Shown here: positions 23,429-34,318 of the stretch, one piece after another
Numbering within the stretch: the stretch's first letter is position 1
How the letters are laid out: every line of letters starts with the position of its first letter
From: Ostrinia nubilalis
Taxonomy: Eukaryota; Arthropoda; Insecta; Lepidoptera; Crambidae
DNA: 64,000 nucleotides
Reading direction: 5' to 3'
NCBI RefSeq assembly: GCF_963855985.1
Contig: NC_087113.1
Span: 10,947,889 to 11,011,888, forward strand
Notes under the pieces: model-generated
What the model was told of the DNA's origin: nothing
The model's database searches: none
What the model saw: only the letters and a program-made list of their open reading frames with translations
Translations under genes and position numbers: made by a program

Positions 23429-23434
23429 AATAAA
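23429..23434 (+). terminator. Polyadenylation signal, gene 3
   Basis: AATAAA lies 162 bp after the stop, followed by GTGTC and T-rich sequence. Confidence 0.5.
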
Positions 23435-23644
23435 GTGTCAATTTATTACTTGTTTAATTTTGTTTAATTGTTGGATTTTCTTGAATAAAAGCAAATAGGT
23501 GAGGAATATTGTTTGTAGACACTTGTATCTATAAGATTTTATCCTTATAAACAGAGCAAAAAACTGGGAAAACCGTTTGTTGTTAAATCTTGTTATACAT
23601 AAATATAATAATTAACATACTTGTTTTTTCATTATGTTATCCTT

Positions 23645-24563
23645 AAAACCTACCGTTATCTAACTACTTGTTCTACCTTCCTCTAAACAAAAGTAATACT
23701 ACTCTTGCTACTTATTTTAATAGATAAACACTAGCTTTTCCCACGGCTTCACCCGCATGAGACAGAGCGTCAACAGAGCAAACATCTGGGAAAAACCGTT
23801 TGTTGTAACATAAATGTTTATAAACATAAAATATAAGTGATATACAATAATTTACATACTTGTGCCTTCATTATTCGGATTTCCACTGCGCAGCGAATAT
23901 GTTATCCTTCCTTTATAACTTTTAAATATTTATAACTAATTTAAATATCATTAACATCCCTGAAGGATTTACTGCCTACGCATATAGACAATACTATGTT
24001 GACATGTTAGTTGGTGCTATAATGTTTAATCTATACCAATATTATAAAGAGTAAAGATAAATTGTTATTTTGTATTGAACAGGCACCTTAACTACTAGAT
24101 CGATTTTAAAATATATATTTTTCAGCATTAGAATCCATTTTTTTCTGATTAGTTAAATACCGATGTCTAAAAGTCTTTTGGCTCGGTCCCCCGGCAATCC
24201 AGCTTTGCAGGATCCAGTAATTCAGGCCTGCCACGAGTACAATACACCGCCTGTCACGAGTCTTTGCACCGAGTATAGTATGGATTTCTAAAAAAGGATA
24301 GATAATTTGGCCTGTGGAACGGAGCAATGAACTGAAAATACTTTGAATGCCTACAGTAAATAAACGACTTATTCTCAAACACTATTTGGTATAAATTAAT
24401 AACTTGCAAATGGAAAATTAATTACTTATAATATTATAAGTTAAGGATAATGGTGTGAGTTGACTCAACCCACTTTGCAAAAGTCCCAAGAATAAGGAAA
24501 CATAAGTTGTAATATAAATAATCAGATCCATTGGCATGCTACATTTATGTTGCAATCGTCACG
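23645..24563 (+). promoter_or_regulatory. Duplicated upstream region of gene 4 with TATA box and TGACTCA
   Basis: Homologous to 14416-15000. TGACTCA (24461-24467) and TATAAATA (24513-24520) are conserved. The interval between the TATA box and the ATG is 43 bp, against 43 bp in gene 3. A start site near 24543 leaves the upstream ATG at 24531 outside the mRNA. A dispersed-core copy at 23731-23760 is also shared. Confidence 0.6.
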
Positions 24564-26533
24564 ATGCTTGCACGCGTTGGTCTTATAGTGTGTGTTGGGA
24601 TATCCCTAACTTGTGCGAGTCCTGTGCCTCAAGAAAACGATGACCCAGATCTCGGTGTTGTAGGTCGAACAACACTACCATCAGATGAAATTTACGAACA
24701 AGCAACTGAGTTAAACACTGAGGACCCCCTTGCAAATGGTGCTGATCAGGCAAGCAATCCATCAGTAGCTCAAGAGGGTGGAAATGAAAACGAAGCAGAA
24801 TCGAATACTGAAATAAATGAGACTGTTAACAATAATGAGCGCAGTGAAACTGAATCTGAGCCTGAGAACAGTAAAAACAACGAAGGATCAGAATCGACGG
24901 TAGGGACTAATGAGCCTCCTATTTTCGAGGACAGTGACGTAAAATCTGAAGGTAAAGAAAATGATCCAGGAAATGCTCATGAAGACCCAGTTCGTGGAAG
25001 TGATGAAGAAGACTCAGAAAATGATGATGGACATCACGATTCAGATGATCAACATGAAATTACTCTGAATGTCATAAAAATAAATGACGTCACTCTAAGG
25101 GTTTACAGATCACCGGGGTATTATGAGTATGTCGTGTGCCAAGAAATTAAGAAGCATGACCGGAGTATAGAAAAAGCTTGCTTTACTTCATCACTAAGTC
25201 CGTAAGTATTATTTTGTTTTTTGCAACATACCCAAAAATTTGTAAAGCCCGGTCCGTGAGCACGTAGAATTTTGTCCAATGATCCCAAGCTAACCATCCT
25301 AATCGCTCGCGTGTAATTATATTGCTGTCGCGACTGTGCGACGGGCGCCCGCAGTGAGTGTGCGAGCGCGACAGCAACACAATTACGCGCGAGCGATAAG
25401 GATGGGTAGTTTAGGGTCATTAGACAAAATTCTACGTGCTCACAGACCAGACTGTAGACTACAGTCATCATATCAATATCTTACTTTATCTATCAGAATA
25501 TTATGTACTTGTGTTATATAAATAATACAGACTTTAGGTCGTGTTATCTTTTTTGTTATAATGTATGCTTGAATTTTTAATTGCTGTTGCGCTCGCACAC
25601 TCACTGCGGCCGCTCGTCGCATAGTCGCGACAGCAATATAATTACTCGCGAGCGATAAGGATGGGTAGCTTGGGGTCGTTGGACGTAATTCTACGTGCTC
25701 GGCGACTGGACTTTAGTTGGAAATTGTAAATTCTGGACTTATTCATACTAAAGAAAAATATATCAGGCACCTATTTCAGAACTATGAGTCTACTTGTAAG
25801 AACATTATTTATGTAGATGTAGGCTTTCCTTTTTTTCCAAGTTATTGAGCAAATATATTGTTAAGCTAGAATTAACATTCTGTGCTTTTTTCAGGTATCT
25901 CTATGATTGGGAATTCAATAAACCAAGGGAGTTAGTGGCAGTGTTTCCCATACATTTAAACGGACAAGATTTCACTTGCCAGGAAATAATAAGCGTTATA
26001 AAAGGACCACTTCAAATCTTATGCGCTTCGTAAGTACCTACCTATCTTCTTAATTACTATTATTTATGTATTATTTTTAATTACTGTTATAAGAATACGA
26101 TACTGTTTGCTTTGTCAGTTTCCCTTCACTGAAGCTATACAAGGTCGTCCCAAAAAGTTGTGTCAAGCTGAAGCCGTAGAGCAACACTAGGGCTATCTGA
26201 ATCACCCCCATGTACATATGTTCCGCGATTTTGGATAGGTTACGAGATATGATTGTTTTAAATTTCTGTGCTTGGGCACTTTTTTGGTCACTGTGGCGCG
26301 AATAGATTAGGGGGTGAAGCCGCGGGCAAAAGCTAGTTTATTATAAGATCATAGATTAGATATTAAGGTTACATTAAAAAACCCTGAAGACGTTATAAAC
26401 GATTTTAATTTAGTGTCATACATAATACATAACTTAATTGATTGGTAAATGTTTATGTTACAGAAATGAGGGGCACTTTTTGGACCGATCGCCAGGAGTC
26501 GTCAACAAATATATACCTATAGGTAATGATTAA
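24564..26533 (+). CDS. Secreted acidic protein with two Cys-pair modules (gene 4; join 24564-25201, 25895-26029, 26464-26533)
   Basis: The tandem paralogue of gene 3; 280 residues in three exons. The signal peptide is nearly identical (MLARVGLIVCVGISLTCAS). An acidic Glu/Asn/Ser-rich middle with shared blocks such as NPSVAQEGGNENEAESNTE is followed by module 1 (Cys 192 and 206) and exon 2 = module 2 (LNGQDFTC...LQILCAS, Cys 241 and 256). The tail (NEGHFLDRS...IGND) has diverged from gene 3. Donors GTAAGT at 25202 and 26030 and acceptors TTTTTTCAG and TATGTTACAG all give phase 2. Introns are short (693 and 434 bp) but hold MITEs. Start 24564 is favoured over 24531 by the paralogue and the TATA spacing. 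AATAAA lies at 26578. Function unknown. Confidence 0.88.
25249..25452. repeat. CpG-rich palindromic MITE in gene 4 intron 1
   Basis: Ends near GTCCGTGAGCACGTAGAATT face AATTCTACGTGCTCACAGAC, with inner CGCTCGCG/CGCGAGCG arms. It begins 47 bp after the donor. A half copy of the same family is at 25580-25705. Confidence 0.75.
25580..25705. repeat. Half copy of the CpG-rich MITE
   Basis: Contains the right half of the 25249-25452 family (GCGAGCGATAAGGATGGGTA and AATTCTACGTGCTC). The left arm is missing. Confidence 0.6.
25895..26029 (+). CDS. Gene 4, exon 2 (one complete module)
   Basis: A 135-bp phase 2-2 exon between TTTTTTCAG and GTAAGT, encoding the second module. It aligns with exon 2 of gene 3 except for three extra codons in the N-terminal part. 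Confidence 0.88.
26140..26340 (-). repeat. MITE fragment plus dispersed-core repeat in gene 4 intron 2
   Basis: GTCCCAAAAAGTTGTGTCAAGC through AGTGCCCAAGCACAGA-type sequence matches the MITE at 33536-33918. The right edge carries the minus-strand core GAAGCCGCGGGCAAAAGCTAG (26317-26338 region). Confidence 0.55.
26464..26533 (+). CDS. Gene 4, exon 3
   Basis: Follows TGTTTATGTTACAG. It encodes 22 residues ending IGND and TAA. The phase completes the Ser codon split after exon 2. Confidence 0.82.
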
Positions 26534-26577
26534 TTCAAACCATACTGAATTCATACTAAATAATATCTATCTTTATC

Positions 26578-26583
26578 AATAAA
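26578..26583 (+). terminator. Polyadenylation signal, gene 4
   Basis: AATAAA lies 44 bp after the stop codon, the closest canonical hexamer. Confidence 0.55.
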
Positions 26584-27046
26584 AATGAATAAAATTGCTG
26601 TTCGTTAGTCTGATTAAAACTCGAGTACAGCTGGGCCGATTGAGCTGATTTTGGTTTTAAAATGTTTGTCGTAGTCCAGGGTAGGTCTAAACGGTGAGCA
26701 AATAAGGAAAAATTGCGAGAAAGATAGAGTAATAAAATTCCATTTTCCCATATAAAGTTGACCACTTACTTTCTGTCATCAACTTTGGTCATAACATCGT
26801 GTATTTAAATTTCAAAACATAAAAATAATTAATGGGTTGACATGTTTGATGGTGGTGTTTGTTTGATGGTTGTTATTGTTTATAACCCAAAATAACATTA
26901 GGCTATTAATTTATGATGATCTGTGACAAACTAAATTTAAAGCTGCGGGCAAAAGCTAGTATTCTATGAATCACCTACCCCTACTCTCAATGATCATCAC
27001 GAAAGGGAAGGAAGATTTGCAGCAGCACGCGTCGCTAAGAGTGAGT
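26584..27046. other. Intergenic DNA with dispersed-core fragment
   Basis: No gene. The minus-strand core GCTGCGGGCAAAAGCTAG ends near 26961, preceded by the trailing repeat sequence (TGACGATCTGTGACAAA-like). Confidence 0.5.
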
Positions 27047-27153
27047 CGTAGCGTGCGTCGTGGCAGCGTGCGTCGTGGCAGCGTGCGACGCGGGAGCGTG
27101 CGTCGCGGAAGCGTGCGTCGCGGCAGCGTGCGTCGTGGTAGCGTGCGTAAAGG
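27047..27153 (+). repeat. 15-bp GC-rich minisatellite
   Basis: Seven near-perfect copies of AGCGTGCGTCGTGGC. Open in several frames (VRRGS on plus), but with no promoter or splice context, so not called as a gene. Confidence 0.85.
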
Positions 27154-27163
27154 CTAGAGATGT

Positions 27164-27241
27164 AAATTGACTGAATCTGACCGGTCACGATGGTCAAACA
27201 CCATAAATGACCGGTCATTTACTGTCAAATTCAGTCAATTT
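27164..27241. repeat. Small palindrome AAATTGACTGAAT...ATTCAGTCAATTT
   Basis: A 78-bp inverted repeat that also contains two TGACCGGTCA palindromes. A MITE-like or protein-binding structure; nature unknown. Confidence 0.5.
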
Positions 27242-28442
27242 GTCTCAAATATTACTGTACGGCCACCGAATAATTTATTTTTTATGCAATTTTAATGAAG
27301 AACGTTATTTTGTATATTATGAGAGAATAAAACGAACGCACGTCAAGTGCGTCATTGCACGAGAGCGGGGTGAAAGAAAGAGAGCACAATAAATCATTAC
27401 AATAAGTACACTTGTTGTTTAAAGGACAATGTTCGTTCTCCATACATTGTTCGCCTAAAGAACCAACAATTTTGACATATTACTACCCGAAAGCGAAATA
27501 ATACGATTCTGTGTGTAAGAACAATGATTCCTGATGGACACTTGCCATAAAATTAATGATTAAGAATATTAAATCACAGCGATTTTATAATATGTCGTTT
27601 ATGACAACATGGCGTCTAATGTATTGTGTGAATGTATGAACACCGATTCGCGAAAAATGTTTTGTATTGTCGTCACGCCGAGTCGCAGCCAAATAGTATA
27701 AAATAATAGAACAAGTTTTAGAAATACAACTCGGCATTCCACTTTTACAATATGCCCACATATTGCACGTAAATAAACAACATGAATCGTAGGTTGTTTC
27801 CACCCTTGTCATCTGACACATGAAATAAACTCCTATTGTATTATAGATATCGAAGCCGAATCGTATATAATAATAGAATGGGTTTTGGAGATCACTCGGG
27901 GTTCCACTTTTATAAAATACCTACATATTACATAAAAATACCACGAATCATGAGTTTTCTTTTCACCATTTACATCTGACACGAGATAACAAACTCCTAT
28001 CTCCATGACTACCATCGTAGTCTATGCCAAAGACTACAATATTTTAAGCAAGAAGTTTCAAACCTTAGCGGCTACGGTAACCCCTGGGCCACATACATCA
28101 TGATAACATTCGGTCGACACCGGAACGAAGTCTTGCGATTATGCAAAAAAGCATCGTATTCTAGTGCGGCTATATCACGTTCAACCGGGGTTTTAATTCG
28201 ACTAAAGTCCTGACTAAAGACTGGAAGAAAATACGCCGCATTGTATGAGCACTTCGTGTTCGTTAAAGCGGCTTCAGATCTAGAGCCCACATAGTTTTCT
28301 TTCCAATAATATCCGCAAGTAGCGCTGCATGATCTTTACAACAAAAACGGCAATAGTTATTAAGGTGCCAAAATTATATGATTACTTTGGCACGGTATTA
28401 TACACGTGCGAAGATTTGTCATTTTCATTCATTTCTTCATCA

Positions 28443-28590
28443 TCATCATCATTTCAGCCACAGGACGTCCACTACTGAACATAGGCCTCCCCCAATGACT
28501 TCCACATCGCACGGTTGGTAGCGGCCTGCATCCAGCGCCTTCCCGCTACCTTTATCAGGTCGTCGGTCCACCTTGTGGTGGGTTGACATT
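28443..28590 (-). mobile_element. RTE LINE 3' end (left copy)
   Basis: Minus-strand RTE tail (TRWTDDLIKVAG...WKSLGEAYVQ) with a CATCATCAT tail on the plus strand. The matching sequence in the right copy is 37677-37850. Confidence 0.75.
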
Positions 28591-28784
28591 GCAGAATATG
28601 ACTTTTGATAGGTTCATCATAGAATTCGGCGGGGATATCCTCACGGAGGAAGTTCGTAAAAGGGCGGAACAAGATCTTATAATAATGCAAGGCCGAAGCT
28701 GTTACGCGCGTGCTCCTACGTGTAATCCGGCGAGTATGCAATAAATAGTAATGTCTGGTAAATAGTGGTAATACGTATCGTTCG

Positions 28785-29032
28785 TTCGTTCGTTTCAGCC
28801 GAAAAGACGTCCACTGCTGGACAAAGGCCTCCCCCAAGGATTTCCACGAAGACCGATCCTGCACCGCTCGCATACAGGCACCTCCCGCGACCTTCACCAG
28901 ATCGTCGGTCCACCTAGTGGGAGGCCTGCCCACGCTACGTCTTTCGGCTCGTGGTCGCCACTCAAGAACTTTCCTGCCCCAGCGGCCATCAGCTCTACGA
29001 GCTATGTGCCCCGCCCAGTCTATGTCTGTATG
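28785..29032 (-). mobile_element. RTE LINE 3' end with CGAA tail (left copy)
   Basis: The minus strand encodes GRPPTRWTDDLVKVAG and WKSLGEAFVQQWTSF, then a CGAACGAACGAA tail. The longer upstream part covers the WGRKVLEW region in decayed form. The counterpart in the right copy is 37078-37300. Confidence 0.78.
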
Positions 29033-30300
29033 CGCTACGATTACAGGGTATCATTTTGCATAGTCGCAAGACTTCACTCCGCTGCTGTCAAATCAATGTC
29101 GCATAATGTTATCGCAATGTGTGTGGCCCTTGGCCAAATCACAGAAGCCTATGCGAAGAAAGAGCACTTGAATGACAATAAAAATCAGGGTTACCATTTT
29201 ATAAGATTTCCTCACTATTGAGGGTAACAAAGTAACATTAATAATCTAGCCATTAATTACATTTATTACCTATACGAGAAAGTAAAGCAACATGCGGTTT
29301 TATTTTAATTTGTAAAATATTAAACCCCTCATATTTGTAACAGTTTGTTCCAAGTTTAGTTTTACTGTTTTGTTAACAGTATTGCTGTTTCAGCTGTCAC
29401 TGTGAAGCTTTGGGAAAATAAATAAATAGAAAAAATATTAACATAAATATTTATTTAAGTTTTTATGTTCATTATCATAATATGCCAATTTAAGTTACAC
29501 TGTGTGACAGTCTTTGACACTAAACAAACTCTTCAGCTTAATAATACCTACCTACAGGGCGTTTTTATAGTTACTCTTGCTGATGAAACAAGAAGGGTTG
29601 ATTCTACTACTGAAATACAACTACTTTTCTTACAGGACCAATATCAAATTCTCAAAAAAATTCACATCCTCGTGATGGTGATAATTTCTATGGAGAGGTT
29701 TTTTTTATATTCGGTCTCTTGGGATAAGTTATTCCATTTGAGCAGTAGAATTAATCCTTTTTATTCGATCACATATAAAAACAACACAAGTGTTTAGGAA
29801 AACTTCTTCTTTGGTATGGTATCACTACGGAGTTATAATGTCGGCAACTCTGTATCACTGACTTGTAACTTTCAAACAGCATGAATAATAAGGGCACCAC
29901 ATTGGTTTTCTTTCTGAAAAAAGGCTTTCAGTTTTAGTACTAACCCTTTAGCACTATTTCATTGAAATAAAAATACAATAAACGCACAGAAGACTGAAAT
30001 TGAGTCAACTGACGTGACATTTATAATTTGTTGACATTATGACAGTTTGACAAGACTAGGGATTGAAAAAGTTTTAATTGAAAAAGTAAAATGACAATTT
30101 ATTAAAACGATTCACATGGATATAATCGATTAAAAATATTTATAAAATGTTCTGATACTTGCCTGTAGCGATTATCCAATCCTGGTTTCTACTGAAAAAC
30201 TACCTCGTGGCAAGATTTTAATAAAATAATAAAATCTTTATCTTCTCTTTCACAATCTATAAAAGTTCATTTGGTCTATTATTATACATGTGCTATGAAT

Positions 30301-30475
30301 GAGGGTTTTCGCGATTGAAAAATCCGCGAGATGGCAATACGTAGACGCGAGGTCCAAATGCTGCATGATTGGTGGATATCTGTCAATGTCATGTCAAAAA
30401 TAACCAATCATGCAGCATTTGGACCTCACGTCTACGTATTGCCATCTGGCGGATTTTTCAATCGCGTAAACCCTC
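30301..30475. repeat. MITE, GAGGGTTTTCGCGATTG ends (left copy)
   Basis: A 175-bp palindrome with ~75-bp arms (ATGGCAATACGTAGAC, GGTCCAAATGCTGCATGATT). Present at the equivalent place in the right copy (35613-35795). Confidence 0.8.
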
Positions 30476-30570
30476 ATTGGCATAGATTATGAGAGACTGG
30501 CAACTATACTAGGTTGATATCAGGTGATCCGTCTGCTCATTTGCCTCCTGTCACATAAAAAAAAAATATA

Positions 30571-32297
30571 TAAGGTGTTATTTTTTGTACTGATCATACT
30601 TTACCAACGCATCTAATAAAATCATACAAATACAACCCAAGTGTTTTTAAAAAAAAATTCAGGCTAGTTTTCGAGTAAAACGACAAAGAATGTTTCGAAA
30701 AAAATAAAAAATAAATCATCCTTTGAGCGCGGTGAGTATTCGTTTGTACGCACTATCGTAGTAGCCGGCCGAGGGCAACGACCTGCCACGTGCCGCGCCG
30801 CGTGAGTCGGCCATATTGATATCGCTCGCTGCCATGCCAGTCGCTCCGCGCCCACAGCCCGCGCCGAGCCGCCGATCGGCATGCGGGAGCGCAACAACAT
30901 AAATAAATCGTCCCAGTCCGTCCAATGCGCCCAAACGTATTGCAGTGTATGTGTGATTTATTACAATGCCGCGCTTGATCAATAACAAAACGCAGGTGAA
31001 ATTATGTTTCGGGCACACTAACTGGCCGACGAGAAACATTGACGAGTCGAAAACCTTCATTGCTTGTTTGGAGCCGCGCAGCGCTTCAGGGAGCGCAGCC
31101 GTATCCTGACTTGACGAGATTCCGTGCGCTTCGAGGACGAAGTTCTGGATTTCAATTTCAATCACCGGCACAGTGCTGGCGGTACCCAGATGCGAGCGCC
31201 GCAGACGGCGGCTTTTGCGTAAAAATACGGAATGCCTTATCAAGTTGTTGCCAAAGGGCCACGACCGCGACCTAGTTCTATCGATGGTTATTGCGGAAGT
31301 CTACCTAGGTACATACCTACAGTGTGATTTGGACAGATGAGTGCTTGTTTACGCGAAAGGGACTTTTTCCGTAAAAAAGTTAGTGCGCGAATTGTGAATA
31401 CAACATCCGACGTGGTGTCTAGTGAACAGCAAGCAAGTGTGCAGCCCGAAAGCATTACCTCAATTCGATCGTGGCTAGATTAGACAGTGCTAGACAGTGT
31501 TTACGTGAACATTCAACAAAGGCTTGACGTTCAAAATGTATTGTGATTAGTGTAATAATAACCTAGGAACTTTAAATAACAACATTCAAAATAGGTAAAT
31601 GTGTGAATAAGTAAAATCAATGAATCTAAAGTGTGATGGCAAATCATAATTTAGGAATTAAAACCAGGAAAATTGATCAGTGTTTTATTTACAACACCTA
31701 TTCATATTCAATATTAGGGTGCATTTCCACTGAAGCGAAGCGAAGTAGTAATAGGTATGTACCTATCAATTTTTTATTTCGTCTCTAAATAAATTGCGTA
31801 GGCATTACGAAACCGTAGATATTGAATTCCAATTTCTATCCTTTTTTAAATTTCTAGTTTAACGCGGATGATTCGCCTCGGTTCGTTGGAAAAGTCCCCC
31901 GCTATTACACTAATGAAAATACACTTATTTACCTACTTATGTAGCTAGATTTTGTTTCTCCCAGCGCGTAGTACCTATTAACATGACGTAACATCGTACA
32001 TACTCACGAGTGATAATTTTTGGTAACGTAGGTTTAGTGTAATCTAACCTTTATGTGTGTGAACGTTGAATGAATGCGCGCGGCCATTGTTCGTACTCGT
32101 ATGAATGAAATGAGTAAAGAAAGAGAGAGAGGCAGTGAGTGAAGACAGGATGGTTGTAAAAATAATATCTTTTTTTTGTTAGGAAAAGTAAAAACAAAAA
32201 CTAGCCTGAATTTTTTTTTAAAAACACTTGGGTTGTATTTGTATGATTTTATTAGATGCGTTGGTAAAGTATGATCAGTACAAAAAATAACACCTTA
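30571..32297. mobile_element. 1.7-kb TIR element with GC-rich cargo
   Basis: About 100-bp terminal inverted repeats (TAAGGTGTTATTTTTTGTAC at each end), flanked by TATA on both sides; the target duplication may be TATA or TA. The inverted copy at 35016-38854 gives the empty site. The interior 30735-31290 is GC-rich and unlike its surroundings. It is followed by sequence resembling a 5' UTR. No transposase is seen, so it is non-autonomous. Confidence 0.75.
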
Positions 32298-32858
32298 TAT
32301 ATGTTTCTCACACTTCAACTGGCATTGGATTCAACATCGGATTCTGACACTTTTACAGTTATGATACCATGAATATCAGTTTATGGTCCTAATTATTTTT
32401 ATTTTATTTACGACCTTCGACCAGTTGGACACTTTAGATATCTTCTTGTAATAGTGTCAAACTGTCAATATCTTTTTAGCTTTTAACGCAAATCTAGTCT
32501 TCAAAGCAGTTTAATCGATTTATTTTATTTTCAAAATCGATATTTTATTGTCTATGATGGCCGCAGGAACATCACTATACATGGACTCCCAGCAATAAAG
32601 TACGGTAATGCCTCGTACAGATTTTATCGGCAAAAATTATGGAACTTGATAGGTTTTAGACCATGCCACGCACTAAAACGTCCGGAAGTTGTAATAGTAT
32701 TATAGAATAAACGTTAAAAGACTTATTTATTTAATTTTTCAATGCTTAAGTGTCCATTAGAATGAAAGGGTGCTTAATGTATTAAAAAAAATAGAAAATA
32801 ATTATGATGGGTTAATGTTTTTGGGCGGTTTTTTAGGCGGTTTCTGACAATGTCCTTT

Positions 32859-33535
32859 AGAAGTTGTAGAGTCACTAATGTTTAACTATAAGAAAACCAG
32901 TTTTTTATATCAATTATGATATTGTAGACTTAATCAGATCTGGTGAAGGTCGCGGGAGGTGCCTGGATGCGAGTGGCGCAGGACCGGTCTCTGTGGAAAT
33001 CCTTGGGGGAGGCCTTTGTCCAGCAGTGGACGTCTTTCGGCTGAAACGAACGAACGAACGAACGAAGACTTAATCCATCACAAAATCTATCACATACTAA
33101 AGACAATATAGTCGTATATACACTTAACCAGGTCCTGCAAAAAACAGTACCTGCAAAAATGGGTACGACTACCTTTTGGTGATCGCAATAAATAAGGCCT
33201 GACTCTAGCAAAACTTCAACGAGTAATTTGTAGTAATGTATGTTTTAATACAACAAATAGAGGATCGGTTCGATCGTAACCAAAAAACCAATAAATAACT
33301 TAAGATTGCTTTTACCAAACCGATAAAATGAGATAACCAAAATACCTTTTTCTTTTTTATGGCCTCGGCAATAAAGTCCATATTTCACAGGTAACTACTG
33401 AGCGACTTTTGTATGAGTTATATTTATTAGTTGCCGTTCCCAATACTACTCTATGTGGGAACTAGTCGAAAAGTTGCCAAAGGTGATAATGTGTTGGTTC
33501 TTTAGGATTCCGTATATTTATTTAAACTTTGCATA
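32859..33535. other. Start of the spacer between inverted repeat copies
   Basis: Contains an RTE LINE 3' end on the plus strand (32935-33065; ATCTGGTGAAGGTCGCGGG through a CGAACGAACGAA tail). The remainder has no recognisable feature. Confidence 0.55.
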
Positions 33536-33918
33536 TACAGGGTGTCCCAAAGAATAGTGTCAAGCCGAAGCCCAGAGGTAGTATCACTAGCACTACCGAA
33601 ATCACAGTGACTTTTGATACTTTTCGAGTTATAGTTTTTTTTACAACATACAGAATTTTAGTTTACATTCGTTGTTATGGATGTAAATACTTCTGAATCA
33701 GGTAGGCCTAGTATTCATTTAATAATAAAAAAATCAGGCATGAAACTTGAATATTCGCGCCACAGCGACCAAAAAAGTGCCTAAGCACAGAAATTTAAAA
33801 CAATCATAACTCGAAAACTATCAACAATCGCGGAACATACATGGGGGTGATTTGGATAGCCCTAGTGATGCTTTACCTCTGAGCTTCGGCTTGACACTAC
33901 TTTTTGGGACACACTGTA
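33536..33918. repeat. MITE with ACAGGGTGTCCCA ends
   Basis: Ends ACAGGGTGTCCCAAAGAATA and GGGACACACTGT, with TA at both edges and long internal complementarity (GTGTCAAGCCGAAGC, GCTTCGGCTTGACAC). The family also has a fragment at 26140-26340. Confidence 0.72.
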
Positions 33919-34165
33919 TGCAATGTAGTTACAGTGGTGGATATAATGTCGAGAGGCATTCTTTATCAGTCAACTAGAGATGAAGAGGAGAAAATAAAGC
34001 GGAAAATTCCACAATGTTGTAATGGAAGATAGAAATAAAATTCAGGCATTCAAGTTAATCATACCCCTAATATTTTAATCAAACTGAAAATCTTCTTATT
34101 CACAGTGATTGTTCTCTATTTCTGGATCAAATCATTTAAGTCAAGAGAGTCGTACTCTTAAAGAC

Positions 34166-34318
34166 TTACGCCCGTATTCACAAACATTACTATGAGATCT
34201 CACAGTGCGCGTGGATGCACAGGGTGACACATGAACCAATCACAGAGCTCTATTCAACGCTGTGCGTTCAATTTGCTGCTTCTCTTAAGCAAGCATCGTT
34301 TGTGAATACGGGCGTTAC
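34166..34318. repeat. MITE with ACGCCCGTATTCACAAAC ends
   Basis: A palindromic ~150-bp element closed by TTTGTGAATACGGGCGT. A decayed relative is at 61010-61080. Confidence 0.7.

Larger units (their letters stand above)
27420..32858 (+). repeat. Inverted pair of a ~3.8-kb repeat, left copy
   Basis: Homologous in opposite orientation to 35016-38854. Only a few percent divergence is visible. Ends are AAAGGACAATGT and ACAATGTCCTTT, a 12-bp imperfect terminal inverted repeat. The copy is split by an insertion (30571-32297) absent from the right copy. It lacks about 200 bp that the right copy has (37492-37695). Both copies share two RTE tails and one MITE, which therefore predate the duplication. 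No transposase frame is visible. Confidence 0.8.

Noticed and set aside
24531..24563. Upstream in-frame ATG extension of gene 4
   Set aside because: Lies where the TATA box places the transcription start, and is not shared by gene 3.
26966..27157. 63-codon frame with VRRGS repeats
   Set aside because: The 15-bp minisatellite is open in several frames on both strands; no promoter, signal or splice support.
28472..28933. 153-codon minus-strand frame starting GRPPTRWTDD
   Set aside because: It is two joined RTE LINE tails, not a host gene; the same sequence recurs at 37140-37496.
29465..29797. 110-codon frame, also found inverted at 36353-36631
   Set aside because: Present in both repeat copies but with differing ends and no recognisable motif; part of the repeat, not supported as a gene.
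30716..31243. 175-codon minus-strand frame in the GC-rich cargo
   Set aside because: GC-rich DNA gives long open frames by chance; no motif recognised. The region is reported as possible captured promoter sequence instead.
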